26,837 nt of DNA. It comes from JAWUWD01 sp034112085. Its GTDB lineage: Bacteria; Bacteroidota; Bacteroidia; Cytophagales; Cyclobacteriaceae. This document shows, one piece after another, positions 15,825-23,987 of this stretch. Positions within the stretch are counted from its first letter, which is position 1. Every line of letters begins with the position of its first letter. The translations under genes were made by a program, and so were the position numbers. Location of the stretch: assembly GCA_034112085.1 (NCBI GenBank), contig JAWUWD010000084.1, positions 1-26,837 on the forward strand, written 5' to 3'. The notes beneath the pieces are model-generated. The model was not told the origin of the DNA. It did no database searches and saw nothing but the letters and a program-made list of their open reading frames with translations.

Positions 15825-18203
15825 ATGCTGAAGAACTACATCAAAATCGCTCTCCGAAGTATTCTTAAACACAAAGGATATTCAATCATTAATGTTGCGG
15901 GACTCACATTAGGGTTGTCAGTGTGTTTGATCATTTATCTTTTTGTGAAAGATCAAATGTCTTATGACAATCTGCATACTGAAAGCTCCAATGTATATCG
16001 ACTCTTAAGAGTTGGAAGCATCAATGATGAACCCTATAAAATGGGAGTTACCTCAGCACCATTTTCAGAAGCTCTAATTACAGATTACCCTCAGGAAATT
16101 GAAAACACCACAAAAGTGCTCATCGCAAGTGGGCTTGTGTCCTCTGGAGATAAGCACTTTATAGAAGATAAGCTATTTCTGACAGATTCTAGTTTCTTTG
16201 ATTTTTTCTCGTTTCCTCTTGAGTTTGGAGATACAGAGACCGCGTTAGATTTGCCCAATAGCATTCTACTAACCAAGGAAACTGCCATTAAATATTTCGG
16301 AAACGAGGATCCTATTAACAAGATCATAACAGTCGATAATCAGTTGGAATTTATAGTGACAGGGGTGTTTGCAAAGACTACACATAAGTCCCACCTAGAT
16401 TTTGATTTTGTAGGTAATGTAACGCCTTTACTACAATTAGGTTTCATGGCAGATTGGTGGTCAAATGGATTCTACACCTATATCAAAATAGCAGAGGGTT
16501 ATTCCTCAGAGGAGTTGGAATCTCATTTTCCGGCTTTTATGGATAAATATTTTGGTAATGACTTTGAGCGAATGGGTAGTAGAATAGAGATTACTTTACA
16601 GCCATTTGACGAAATATTTTTTGACAATGAAGTCACATATGATCAAGTACTTCATGGCAACATGGAAACCGTTTATCTATTTATGGTCATCGGGATATTT
16701 ATATTCATCATCGCTTGTATCAATTACACCAATCTCGCTACTACCAAATCAGAACAACGAGCTAAGGAAGTAGGCGTAAGGAAGACTTTGGGTTCTTCTA
16801 AGAAACAATTGACATTTCAATTCTTTATGGAGTCACTGTTGATTGTAAGTATTGCAGTGATGCTTTCTTTTATGATTATAGAAATATTGCTACCCATATT
16901 CAACGAAGTGTTCGCATTAGAATTATATCCAGAAAGAAGTATAGTAGTGCTGACAGCAATGGCGGTTTCAATAACAATAATTACGGGGTTATTGTCTGGG
17001 CTGTACCCATCGATTGTTCTTTCATCACTAAGGCCTATTGAGGTGCTCAAAGGACACAGGTCTCTGAAACATGGCAAGATCTCCCTCCGTAAAATTTTGG
17101 TCATTGTGCAATTTTCGATTTCGATGTTCATGATCATCTTCACCTTGATTGTTTATAAACAGATGTCTCATATCAATAATTCGGATTTGGGTTTTGATAA
17201 AGATCAGATTGTACTACTCGAGCTAAATTATAATACTATCAATCAGCAGATCGAATCATTTAGTAATATACTTAGTGCATATGATGGAATCAATTCGCTG
17301 TCGCTTTCATCAAGTTATCCCGGAGGATACCATGATACAAATGCTGTCAAGGTCGAGGGTGTAGAAGAGCAACCAAAATTTAGAACACTTTTTACTGATG
17401 AATCTTTTGTATCCACCTATGGTTTGGAAATTGCGTCCGGAAGAAATTTTTCGAAAGAATATTCCACTGATGTGGACAATGCACTTTTGCTAAATGAAAG
17501 AGCAGTAAAAGAACTTGGATGGACCAATGAGGAGGCTGTTGGAAAACGGATGTATTTAACATTTATTGACTCTACCTATAGAGAGGTAGTTGGAGTAGTG
17601 AAGGACTATCATTTCAGTTCACTTAAGACAGACGTTGAGCCCTTGATTATCGACATGAGCGATAGGACAAGTTTGATGTCTATCAAGATCAAATCAGGGT
17701 CAGATGTGAGAGAAACACTTTCATTTATAGAATCAGAATGGAGTAAAAGTGTGCCATTCAAACCAGAATTTACTTTTCTCAATGAGTCTATTGACAACCT
17801 ATATCAAGCAGAGAGACTTCAGTCGAGATTGTTCATTTTCTTTGCGTCCGTTTCGATTTTCATTGCAAGCATGGGCATATTCGGATTGGCCTCTTATACA
17901 GTCGTTCAACGCAAAAAGGAGATTGGCATCAGAAAAGTACTCGGTGCTACTATTTTAGGTATCTCAAAATTGTTAACGGGGGACTATGTCAAACTGATTC
18001 TTATAGCCAATTTGATTGCATGGCCTTTGAGTTATTATGCTGCTAATCTGTGGTTGATCGACTTTGCATCAAGAACCACAATAGGAGTTGAGGTTTTTGT
18101 TGTTGCTCTTTTTGCGGGTTTGTTTATCGCACTTGGCTCAGTAGTTTTTCAATCTATGAGGGCTGCGACTGCTAATCCAGTTGATTCGTTGAAGGATGAA
18201 TAG
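15825..18203 (+). CDS. Two-module FtsX/MacB-type ABC permease, second of tandem pair
   Basis: This 792-residue paralogue of the preceding gene has the same opening (MLKNYIKIALRSILKHKGYS), the same order of one membrane segment, periplasmic domain, four segments, second periplasmic domain and C-terminal FtsX set, and the same tail (NPVDSLKDE). Coupling motifs are EVGVRKTLG (315-323) and EIGIRKVLG near the C-terminus. It begins 1 nt after the stop of its neighbour, so the two are surely co-translated. They may form a heterodimeric permease, or two separate exporters under one signal. The periplasmic domains differ much more than the membrane parts, which suggests an old duplication with different periplasmic partners. 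Confidence 0.9.
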   Translation: MLKNYIKIALRSILKHKGYSIINVAGLTLGLSVCLIIYLFVKDQMSYDNLHTESSNVYRLLRVGSINDEPYKMGVTSAPFSEALITDYPQEIENTTKVLIASGLVSSGDKHFIEDKLFLTDSSFFDFFSFPLEFGDTETALDLPNSILLTKETAIKYFGNEDPINKIITVDNQLEFIVTGVFAKTTHKSHLDFDFVGNVTPLLQLGFMADWWSNGFYTYIKIAEGYSSEELESHFPAFMDKYFGNDFERMGSRIEITLQPFDEIFFDNEVTYDQVLHGNMETVYLFMVIGIFIFIIACINYTNLATTKSEQRAKEVGVRKTLGSSKKQLTFQFFMESLLIVSIAVMLSFMIIEILLPIFNEVFALELYPERSIVVLTAMAVSITIITGLLSGLYPSIVLSSLRPIEVLKGHRSLKHGKISLRKILVIVQFSISMFMIIFTLIVYKQMSHINNSDLGFDKDQIVLLELNYNTINQQIESFSNILSAYDGINSLSLSSSYPGGYHDTNAVKVEGVEEQPKFRTLFTDESFVSTYGLEIASGRNFSKEYSTDVDNALLLNERAVKELGWTNEEAVGKRMYLTFIDSTYREVVGVVKDYHFSSLKTDVEPLIIDMSDRTSLMSIKIKSGSDVRETLSFIESEWSKSVPFKPEFTFLNESIDNLYQAERLQSRLFIFFASVSIFIASMGIFGLASYTVVQRKKEIGIRKVLGATILGISKLLTGDYVKLILIANLIAWPLSYYAANLWLIDFASRTTIGVEVFVVALFAGLFIALGSVVFQSMRAATANPVDSLKDE

Positions 18204-18370
18204 GGTGAGGGAACTTCCATCTTCCGAATCAATTAGTACTGACTTAAGCGACAGCAATTCTACGTGATTACTAGTAGAAAAATGTGTTTAGTACATCGCC
18301 ATAAAGAAGGCCTTCTTCTTCTAAAGCAACGAAATCAACTAACACTATGATATGCGGAGGCTTTATTGAT

Positions 18371-18391
18371 GAGCCATAGGCTCGCATTTTC
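18371..18391 (+). terminator. Possible terminator of the permease operon
   Basis: GAGCC-ATA-GGCTC (18371-18383) forms a short GC-rich hairpin followed by GCATTTTC. It lies 168 nt after the permease stop and 28 nt before the convergent flavoprotein stop. Stem and U-tract are both short, so the call is tentative. Confidence 0.35.
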
Positions 18392-18410
18392 ACGGCTTGA
18401 AACCTGAAGG

Positions 18411-19595
18411 TTATTTATTATTGAGGTGACGTGCTAAATAAACACCCGAGCTTGCGCAAGCTTGAATTAAATAGCCTCCAGTTGGCGCATTCCAGTCCAG
18501 CATTTCTCCAATACAGAAATTATTTTTTAGATTTTTTAGCTCAAAATTGGCGTCTACGGCATTTAAGTTTATCCCTCCTGAAGTAGATATTGCGTCATCA
18601 ATTGGCGCTGAATCTACAATTGTCAGCGGGAAATTTTTAATGAATTTGGACAAAAAATCAATATCTAAAAACGCTTCTTTTGTCAAGGTTACTTTTATCA
18701 GGTCTATTACTGTGCGAGATAATTTTATTTTTTCTCTTAGCGTTACCGTTGTATTTGATTTTGAACTAATTATTTTTTCTCTTAAAGTCGACAAACTGTA
18801 TGATGGTTTAAAGTCGGCATAAACCACTACCTTATTTTTTGAAGCTAAAGCAGTTTGTATTTCAGGGCTTAATCCATAAATCGAATTACCCTCTATTCCA
18901 AATTTCGTGATTACTGCTTCACCTTTTTGAATTTTGTCCTGTAGTGAAATTGAAATATTTTTGAGTGGTTTACCTTCGTTATTTTGGATAAATATTTCAG
19001 GCCAGTTAATTTTGTATGCACAATTAGAAGATCTAAATGGCAGTGTGTCAATTCCCCTTTTATTGAAAATATCTAACCAGGAACCATCGGAACCAGTTAT
19101 TTTCCAACTCGAACCTCCCAGGGCAAAAACTGTATAGTCTGACTTTATAATTTCCTTTGAATTAAATTCTAAAGAATTTTCTTTATCCCAACCAGTGAAG
19201 GTCATTTTGAATTCAAATTTGACATTTTTTTTGACAAGGTGCTCTTCTATGCACTTCAAAACTTCAATGGGTTTGATCCCCTTTTCAGGAAATACTCTTC
19301 CACTACTCCCGACAAAAGTTGGGATCCCTAAGCTCAAAAACCATGTTCTCAAAGCATCATTGCTAAAACTGTCTAAAGCGTCATCTAGAAATGATGACGG
19401 AGTATATCTAGCTTTGAAACTAGGAAGTTCTTCAGAATGAGTAAGGTTGAAGCCCCCATCACCCGCCACTAAAAATTTACGTCCGAGAGAGGTCTTTTTT
19501 TCATAAATGGTAACATTGTATGTGTCACTATTTAAAAATGCAGCTAGAAACAAACCTGCTGTTCCTCCACCAATGATGGCTACCTTTTTTCTCAT
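18411..19595 (-). CDS. FAD-dependent flavoprotein, PP_4765 (TIGR03862)/HI0933-like family
   Basis: The 394 residues open with a dinucleotide-binding fold: GGGTAG (9-14) after beta strand VAIIG, then E32 at the end of strand 2 to hold the ribose. Next comes the family signature LGRKFLVAGDGGFNLTHSE (37-55). An FAD-closing motif sits near the C-terminus (CIGEMLDWNAPTGGYLIQACASSG). These match the HI0933-like flavoproteins, of which the PP_4765 group is annotated as an uncharacterised flavoprotein or amine-oxidase-like. The electron donor and substrate are unknown. The gene stands alone: convergent with the permease operon and with ~250 bp of featureless DNA upstream. It appears more AT-rich than the signalling genes to the left. 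Confidence 0.85.
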   Translation of the reverse strand: MRKKVAIIGGGTAGLFLAAFLNSDTYNVTIYEKKTSLGRKFLVAGDGGFNLTHSEELPSFKARYTPSSFLDDALDSFSNDALRTWFLSLGIPTFVGSSGRVFPEKGIKPIEVLKCIEEHLVKKNVKFEFKMTFTGWDKENSLEFNSKEIIKSDYTVFALGGSSWKITGSDGSWLDIFNKRGIDTLPFRSSNCAYKINWPEIFIQNNEGKPLKNISISLQDKIQKGEAVITKFGIEGNSIYGLSPEIQTALASKNKVVVYADFKPSYSLSTLREKIISSKSNTTVTLREKIKLSRTVIDLIKVTLTKEAFLDIDFLSKFIKNFPLTIVDSAPIDDAISTSGGINLNAVDANFELKNLKNNFCIGEMLDWNAPTGGYLIQACASSGVYLARHLNNK

Positions 19596-19851
19596 AGACC
19601 AAAGGTTGGGTTTTTTTGATAGTTGACAATCTTTAGATACGAAATTTTCAACTTCTGGATGTTAGTGATTATAATGAACCTGCTCCGTGCATTTCTTCAA
19701 TCCTTTTGAAGTAGAATAGTATAGGAGTGAATCGCATTCATGATAATTTCTCCACCTAAGAAACGGGTCAAACCTTCATAAGCCTGCATCATTTTCCTCA
19801 ATCTCAAGACTCATGAAATAAGAGTAAAATAGGCAGTTTCTGGAAAATCAG

Positions 19852-20619
19852 CTACTGCTGTAATTTACACATTAGATTAACATGTCGCTCAATTTCCGAG
19901 ACGAAGTTCTTATATAGGGGCCTAACTTTTGGCCCCAGTTTGGCTCTAACCTCCAACAGGGTTTCGTTGGATTTTTTATCATTTTCATAGCCCGTTTTTA
20001 CTTGCCGCCAAACGCTTGATAATAAATCGAAATCTCGCGTTACCGACTTTACGGTTGTTGCTTTATCGTGTCCAGTTAAGACAATATTGGGATTTAAATT
20101 TGCCATGGCATAAAGTGTGGTAATTAAATTCGAAATATTTCGATGTCCTGTAATCATTGGCATACAATCTGAGCTTAATACATCAGCGCCAAATATGATT
20201 TTTTGTTTCGGTAACCACATTAATAGATCTCCTGGAGAATGTCCATCATTAGATAAAATGAATTCAACAGATACTCCTCCAAAATTATGTTTTTCTCCTT
20301 GGGTTAATATTTTATTAGGATACAAAAGTTGCGTGGAGCCTATTGTGCCTTTAGACACGCGAGAATAACATTCTACAGCTCCTGGTCCATCTTTTTTCAT
20401 TGTTCTCATAGCCAGATTACTAGCAATGATTTCTGCTTACGTATCCGTAAATGCAGTATTACCTAACCAATGGTCAGCATGACTATGGGAATTTATTACC
20501 CAACGAACCGGTTGATCAGTGACAGATTTAATAGCCTTTTTAATTTTATCACCAATTGATTCAGAAGATCCAGTATCAAAAAGTAGCACTCCTTTTCCAG
20601 TAATAACAAAGTGAATGTT
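19852..20619 (-). pseudogene. Metallo-beta-lactamase-fold hydrolase, broken by in-frame stop and frameshift
   Basis: Translated on the minus strand, the frame holds NIHFVITGKGVLLFDTGSS from 20619, then the metal motif HSHADH (codons at 20487-20470), then GNTAFTDT and a TAA (20439-20437). The same frame continues open as AEIIASNLAMRTMKKDG down to the stop at 19852. Metal ligands of the second half are intact: GHSPGD, GADVLSSD and TGHDKA. The gene therefore carried all the normal motifs of an exported MBL-fold hydrolase before a nonsense mutation. Just upstream of 20619 the frame hits a TGA, while the neighbouring frame reads an AEIP-like lead-in, so a 1-nt deletion near 20618-20624 is also likely. 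An internal ATG at 20409 could give a 185-residue fragment lacking the HxHxDH motif. It lies directly downstream of the DUF6624 gene. Confidence 0.85.
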
Positions 20620-20714
20620 GGAATTTCAGCCTCAGTATTTTGACAATTGGATGATGTCTGACAAATCCCACATGTACAGTTGGTTGTGCTATAGAACTGA
20701 ATAAATTGGGTTTT

Positions 20715-21713
20715 TCACTTATCCAATTTCATGGCTTCAGCTGTGATCAATAAGTCACTCCATTTTGCTGGGTTGTACTCCTTTAAGTAGGCATAATCTG
20801 GATGAGTCTTGATTTTGTTAAATGCCTCCCAACCTCTGGACATGGCTCTGGACAGAAAAGAATAGGCTTTGACGATTTCAGTATGCTGAGACAAAGCCAG
20901 CGCTCTAGTGGCTTCTAGAAAATCTTGGATAGTCACTGATCCGTTAGTCTGCGCTACAATTAGATAGTGATTGGCAGCAGTTACATAGTCCTGATCGCTT
21001 ATCCCTTTCTTCGCAAGCGACAAATTCGTATTATACTCAAAGACCAAGTTTTGTGCCCTTTGTTCGGCCTCTTCAGGAGTGGGAATTGTGTAGTCAAAAC
21101 CCATTGATTTGGCGTACTCCTCAACAGATCTTGAGATTCCCATTTCCTCTCTTCGTATTTGGACATTCGATTCATCTTCAATCGCATAAAATTGGCCTCT
21201 AGCCAAACCATTGTTCGTTGAACTTTGTGTGGCATAAAGTTGCTTTTCACCTAAAGAAACCTGAACTCGATCATACAAATAGGCATAGTTGCTTGGGTTG
21301 GCTTCCCCCTTATCTACAGCTGCTTTTAAGAGGGGCAAGCACTTGGCTTGAAACAATGGGTTTCTATCAGAATGCTGAATGATCAGCCAGGCATTATTAC
21401 TCGGCCCTTCACCGACCAGACGGTAGCTAGGCCAGCCGTGCATGGATATTATCTCGCGCATTCTGGCCGTATTCTTCCGATCAACGGAGATAATCTCCTT
21501 GGTGAATTCTCTGAATTTTTCTGAATCATTTTTTTTCTTCCTGACCATGTTGGCCCATTTGATTCGGTTCTTCTGATCAGCATCCCTCATTTTCTTAATT
21601 TCCTTGGCAATTTCAGGGAATTGTGCGGATTGTTTTTTCTTTTGGCCAAAGGCTGGTGATAACAAAATGAACAGATTCATCAAAAGAAGAAAGAAGGCTT
21701 TTTTAAATATCAT
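20715..21713 (-). CDS. Exported DUF6624-family protein
   Basis: The 332-residue protein begins with a signal peptide (MIFKKAFFLLLMNLFILLSPAFGQ). Residues ~45-170 match DUF6624 as I know it: a helical lead (MRDADQKNRIKW), then DRKNTARMREIISMHGWPSYRLVG, NAWLIIQHSDRNPLFQAKCLPLL and NYAYLYDRVQVSLGEKQLYATQ. The conserved GWP, QH.D and AYL.DRV elements are all present. The C-terminal half (~205-332) is helical, possibly repeat-like, and not recognised. The molecular function of DUF6624 is unknown. It may once have been co-transcribed with the metallo-beta-lactamase pseudogene just downstream. The 324 bp upstream contain the hairpin cluster at 21818-21909. Confidence 0.8.
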   Translation of the reverse strand: MIFKKAFFLLLMNLFILLSPAFGQKKKQSAQFPEIAKEIKKMRDADQKNRIKWANMVRKKKNDSEKFREFTKEIISVDRKNTARMREIISMHGWPSYRLVGEGPSNNAWLIIQHSDRNPLFQAKCLPLLKAAVDKGEANPSNYAYLYDRVQVSLGEKQLYATQSSTNNGLARGQFYAIEDESNVQIRREEMGISRSVEEYAKSMGFDYTIPTPEEAEQRAQNLVFEYNTNLSLAKKGISDQDYVTAANHYLIVAQTNGSVTIQDFLEATRALALSQHTEIVKAYSFLSRAMSRGWEAFNKIKTHPDYAYLKEYNPAKWSDLLITAEAMKLDK

Positions 21714-21817
21714 GTTGTGAAATTAATGGTTGTACTTTAGTAGGAATATGAATGTCGAGTTGAGAATTTTCATTGTCTAGTTTGAACATAACACATGTGA
21801 CTATATGCCCTTGCGAG

Positions 21818-21909
21818 TTAAAACTACAAGAGTTTTAATAACCCAATGAGGCAAAGATTTGATTTGGAAACAAATCATAAAATGGCACATAATCAAATCA
21901 AAGATTTGA
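21818..21909. repeat. Cluster of three perfect short hairpins with nested direct repeats
   Basis: Within 92 bp there are three perfect inverted repeats: TTAAAACT-ACAAG-AGTTTTAA (21818-21838), TGATTTG-GAAA-CAAATCA (21860-21877, a GNRA-type loop) and TCAAATC-AAA-GATTTGA (21893-21909). The 11-mer CAAAGATTTGA also occurs twice in direct orientation (21852-21862 and 21899-21909). Arms of hairpins 2 and 3 can alternatively pair with each other (9 bp, GATTTGATT with AATCAAATC), giving mutually exclusive folds. The cluster lies in the 324-bp divergent region between the DUF6624 gene and the lipoprotein gene. Nothing else is recognised in that region. Confidence 0.6.
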
Positions 21910-22037
21910 CGCGTCTAGCTTATGGATATTAAGGTAGAGATTAGTGATAAAACCCGATGGAATATATTGTTGTCGTGCTTGCGTTTTTTGTTCCATTTTA
22001 TTTTTTTAACCTGTAACTTGAAAGTAAATATATTGAC

Positions 22038-22811
22038 ATGTTAAAAAATACAATTATCATTTCTTTTGTGATCCTCTTGTTTTTGAGTTGTTCTATAAAA
22101 GAATCAGAAGAAACGCTCACAATCGAGTACATATCTCATGCTTCTTTTATTTTGTCGGCAGATACTACTTCGGTTTTAATAGACCCTTTTATGAGCAGAC
22201 ATTGGCTGGGCTACAGTTTTCCTGAAGGCATAGAAGCAGATGCCACCTTAATTACGCATCCGCATTACGATCATGATGGTGGAAGATTTCTTGGCGAAAA
22301 ACCTTATTGGGAAAATGCTACGACTATTTATGAGCAGCCAGATAATTTTAGTGTTGGTGGCTTTAGGGTAATTGGGTTTGTTGGTAAACACTGTGATCCT
22401 TATGGGAAAGAATTTGGGCAAAAAAACATAATTTGGAAAATAAATGTCGGAGGAATAAGTTTGGTGCATTTAGGTGATAACGGTCCACTAACCGAAAAGA
22501 ACTATAAAGAATTGGGGAAAACAGATGTTTTAATGATTCCAATTGACAGTAGTTATCATATTATTTCAAAAGAGACCATCCAAGAAATTATCGGAAGATT
22601 AGAACCTAAAATAATCATCCCAATGCATTATCGAATTTCTTCATTGGAAGAAGTCAATAAGCCAAATAGTTTGGGAGGCATTGAACCTTATTTAATAGAA
22701 CAAAAGAATGTGATTAGACTAGAAAGTAATATTTACAAACTATCAAAAAGTATAATTTCTAATCAAAGCACTTACTTAAAACTACAAACATTTCCAGGTT
22801 TGAAAAAGTAG
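22038..22811 (+). CDS. Metallo-beta-lactamase-fold lipoprotein (UlaG-like)
   Basis: The 257-residue protein has a type II signal peptide with lipobox LFLSC (Cys18). A compact MBL domain follows: ISHASFILSADTTSVLIDPF, then H74-P-H76-Y-D78-H79, H118 in VGKHCDP, D147 in HLGDNGP and H197 in PMHYR. These are the zinc ligands of the UlaG/RomA-like branch, whose members hydrolyse cyclic or phosphorylated small molecules or lipids. The substrate here is not known. The lipid anchor puts it in the periplasm or on the outer membrane. The last ~20 residues (QSTYLKLQTFPGLKK) look unrelated to the fold and are encoded inside a terminator stem, so the C-terminus may be a secondary tail. It is a distinct subfamily from the broken MBL gene 1.4 kb away. 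Confidence 0.85.
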   Translation: MLKNTIIISFVILLFLSCSIKESEETLTIEYISHASFILSADTTSVLIDPFMSRHWLGYSFPEGIEADATLITHPHYDHDGGRFLGEKPYWENATTIYEQPDNFSVGGFRVIGFVGKHCDPYGKEFGQKNIIWKINVGGISLVHLGDNGPLTEKNYKELGKTDVLMIPIDSSYHIISKETIQEIIGRLEPKIIIPMHYRISSLEEVNKPNSLGGIEPYLIEQKNVIRLESNIYKLSKSIISNQSTYLKLQTFPGLKK

Positions 22812-22827
22812 TCTAAGTAAGTGTTTT
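22769..22827 (+). terminator. Rho-independent terminator overlapping the 3' end of the lipoprotein gene
   Basis: CACTTACTTA (22769-22778) pairs with TAAGTAAGTG (22814-22823). After a small internal mismatch, ACTAC pairs with GTAGT (22781-22785 with 22808-22812), leaving a 22-nt loop. The plus strand then runs into TTTT (22824-22827), which can also pair with the AAA before the left arm. The TAG stop codon (22809-22811) is inside the stem. As an extended near-palindrome it could work in both directions. Confidence 0.65.
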
Positions 22828-22864
22828 CATTATTGACTAATATGCAATTCGTAAGAACTTATAG

Positions 22865-22883
22865 AGAACACTTTTAGTGTTCT
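22865..22883. other. Perfect 8-bp hairpin between convergent genes
   Basis: AGAACACT-TTT-AGTGTTCT lies in the ~230-bp gap between the lipoprotein stop and the DUF3667 stop. It has no U-tract on either strand. It may help insulate the convergent genes. The rest of the gap shows nothing recognisable. Confidence 0.35.
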
Positions 22884-23045
22884 ACTTCAACTTCTAAATC
22901 TCAAGCACGTAATTCTGGAATAGCAATTATCTTGAGTTGAGTTTCATAGATTCATTTTTTGGGCTTCAGCTCCAAAGTATCCTTTTAGCAGATATTTAGG
23001 AAATAAACCGACATAATCTCTTTCGAATTCATGAAAAAGAAGGTT

Positions 23046-23888
23046 TTATGTAGCCCAAAAAGTTACAATGAAGATGATGAACCTATAGCACATGTTCGCC
23101 AATTGCACTGCAACCATCACTCCCAGGCCACCGGCAATGGCCCAGTACCAGCGGATAACCATAAATTTTTTGATATCGAGAATGGCGTAAAGCAGAGGAA
23201 TGATAAAGGTAAACATGTAAAATGAGACGTCCGAGACTATCGAGTGCTCGCCCCCTGATAAAAAATTAATCAGTTTACCTACCCAATCGAACATTACCCA
23301 ACTTAGCATATACAAAGTGAAAAAATGAAAGGCAAAAATCAGGCTGTCGAAATAAAATCGTAATCGTTTAAAGACCATCAGGTAGACAAAACCTGCAATC
23401 ATGGGGATATTGATGATCATGATGGACTTGGAAACCTTGTCACTCATGTTTTGATAGGTGATGCTATATGCTCGCAAGTCCAGCCCCTCCAATTGCAGTT
23501 TATTATCTACCCACTCTTTGGCCCATATGCTGAAGGGCTGTGAATGGATCTGGTCATAAAGGGCAAGAGAATAGTCTGATAGCGGGTTGACGAAGAAATA
23601 AATCAGGTTGAGGAATAAGAAAAAAGTGATAGGCGAGATGAATTTTTTGCGCTTACCCTCCAAAAACTCAACAGTCATGCGACCAGGAAATCGGACTAGA
23701 TACCACGCACTAAGAAAAAAGCGGCTGTCGATAAAGAATATGTTACCAAAAAACTCGCCTAGTAGCCTACCCAGTGAGCGGTCTGAGTTATCACGAACAC
23801 GCTGGCTGCATTGGTGGCAAAAGGTCGCCTTTACGGAAGCGCCACAGTTGAGGCATTGTGTTTCTAATAAGGCAGTGCTTTTCTCCAT
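23046..23888 (-). CDS. DUF3667-family membrane protein with N-terminal zinc ribbon
   Basis: The 280 residues start with a four-cysteine zinc ribbon, CLNCG (C12, C15) and CHQC (C24, C27), in the context typical of DUF3667. A short basic amphipathic segment follows (~28-70; SAWYLVRFPGRMTVEFLEGKRKKFISP), where the Pro-Gly...RKKF-x-x-P pattern is the family hallmark. After it come about five hydrophobic segments (~70-87, ~150-168, ~178-200, ~220-240, ~250-275). The family is common in Bacteroidota, and no function is established. The zinc ribbon is expected on the cytoplasmic side. The gene is probably monocistronic; the next minus-strand gene upstream ends 99 bp away. Confidence 0.85.
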   Translation of the reverse strand: MEKSTALLETQCLNCGASVKATFCHQCSQRVRDNSDRSLGRLLGEFFGNIFFIDSRFFLSAWYLVRFPGRMTVEFLEGKRKKFISPITFFLFLNLIYFFVNPLSDYSLALYDQIHSQPFSIWAKEWVDNKLQLEGLDLRAYSITYQNMSDKVSKSIMIINIPMIAGFVYLMVFKRLRFYFDSLIFAFHFFTLYMLSWVMFDWVGKLINFLSGGEHSIVSDVSFYMFTFIIPLLYAILDIKKFMVIRWYWAIAGGLGVMVAVQLANMCYRFIIFIVTFWAT

Positions 23889-23987
23889 ATTGATTAGCTA
23901 AAATTAGTAAAATAATACTCAACTTCTTCTTGTTCGTCCATGCAGTTGGTGCCTGTTAGTAGCATTTCATGATTATTTATGGTACCA

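Noticed and set aside
16817..17143. 108-residue minus-strand reading frame inside the second tandem permease
   Set aside because: A shadow of the permease membrane segments; low-complexity Ile/Thr-rich translation without features.
18304..18317. 14-bp perfect palindrome AAGAAGGCCTTCTT after the permease operon
   Set aside because: A single copy with no loop and no U-tract, and not near a start codon; chance is sufficient.
19697..19792. 31-codon minus-strand reading frame with GAGG upstream of ATGATG
   Set aside because: It has a good ribosome site and a protein-like composition, but no recognisable motif, neighbour or repeat; too short to support without homology. It may be gene debris.
20117..20368. 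Plus-strand reading frame antisense to the metallo-beta-lactamase pseudogene
   Set aside because: The minus-strand frame carries the conserved metal motifs; the plus frame has none.
20437..20439. Recoding (readthrough) of the TAA in the metallo-beta-lactamase frame
   Set aside because: TAA is not a known selenocysteine or pyrrolysine codon, and a second lesion (frameshift near 20620) also breaks the gene.
23031..23225. 64-residue plus-strand reading frame
   Set aside because: It lies almost wholly antisense to the DUF3667 gene and has no signal, motif or ribosome site.
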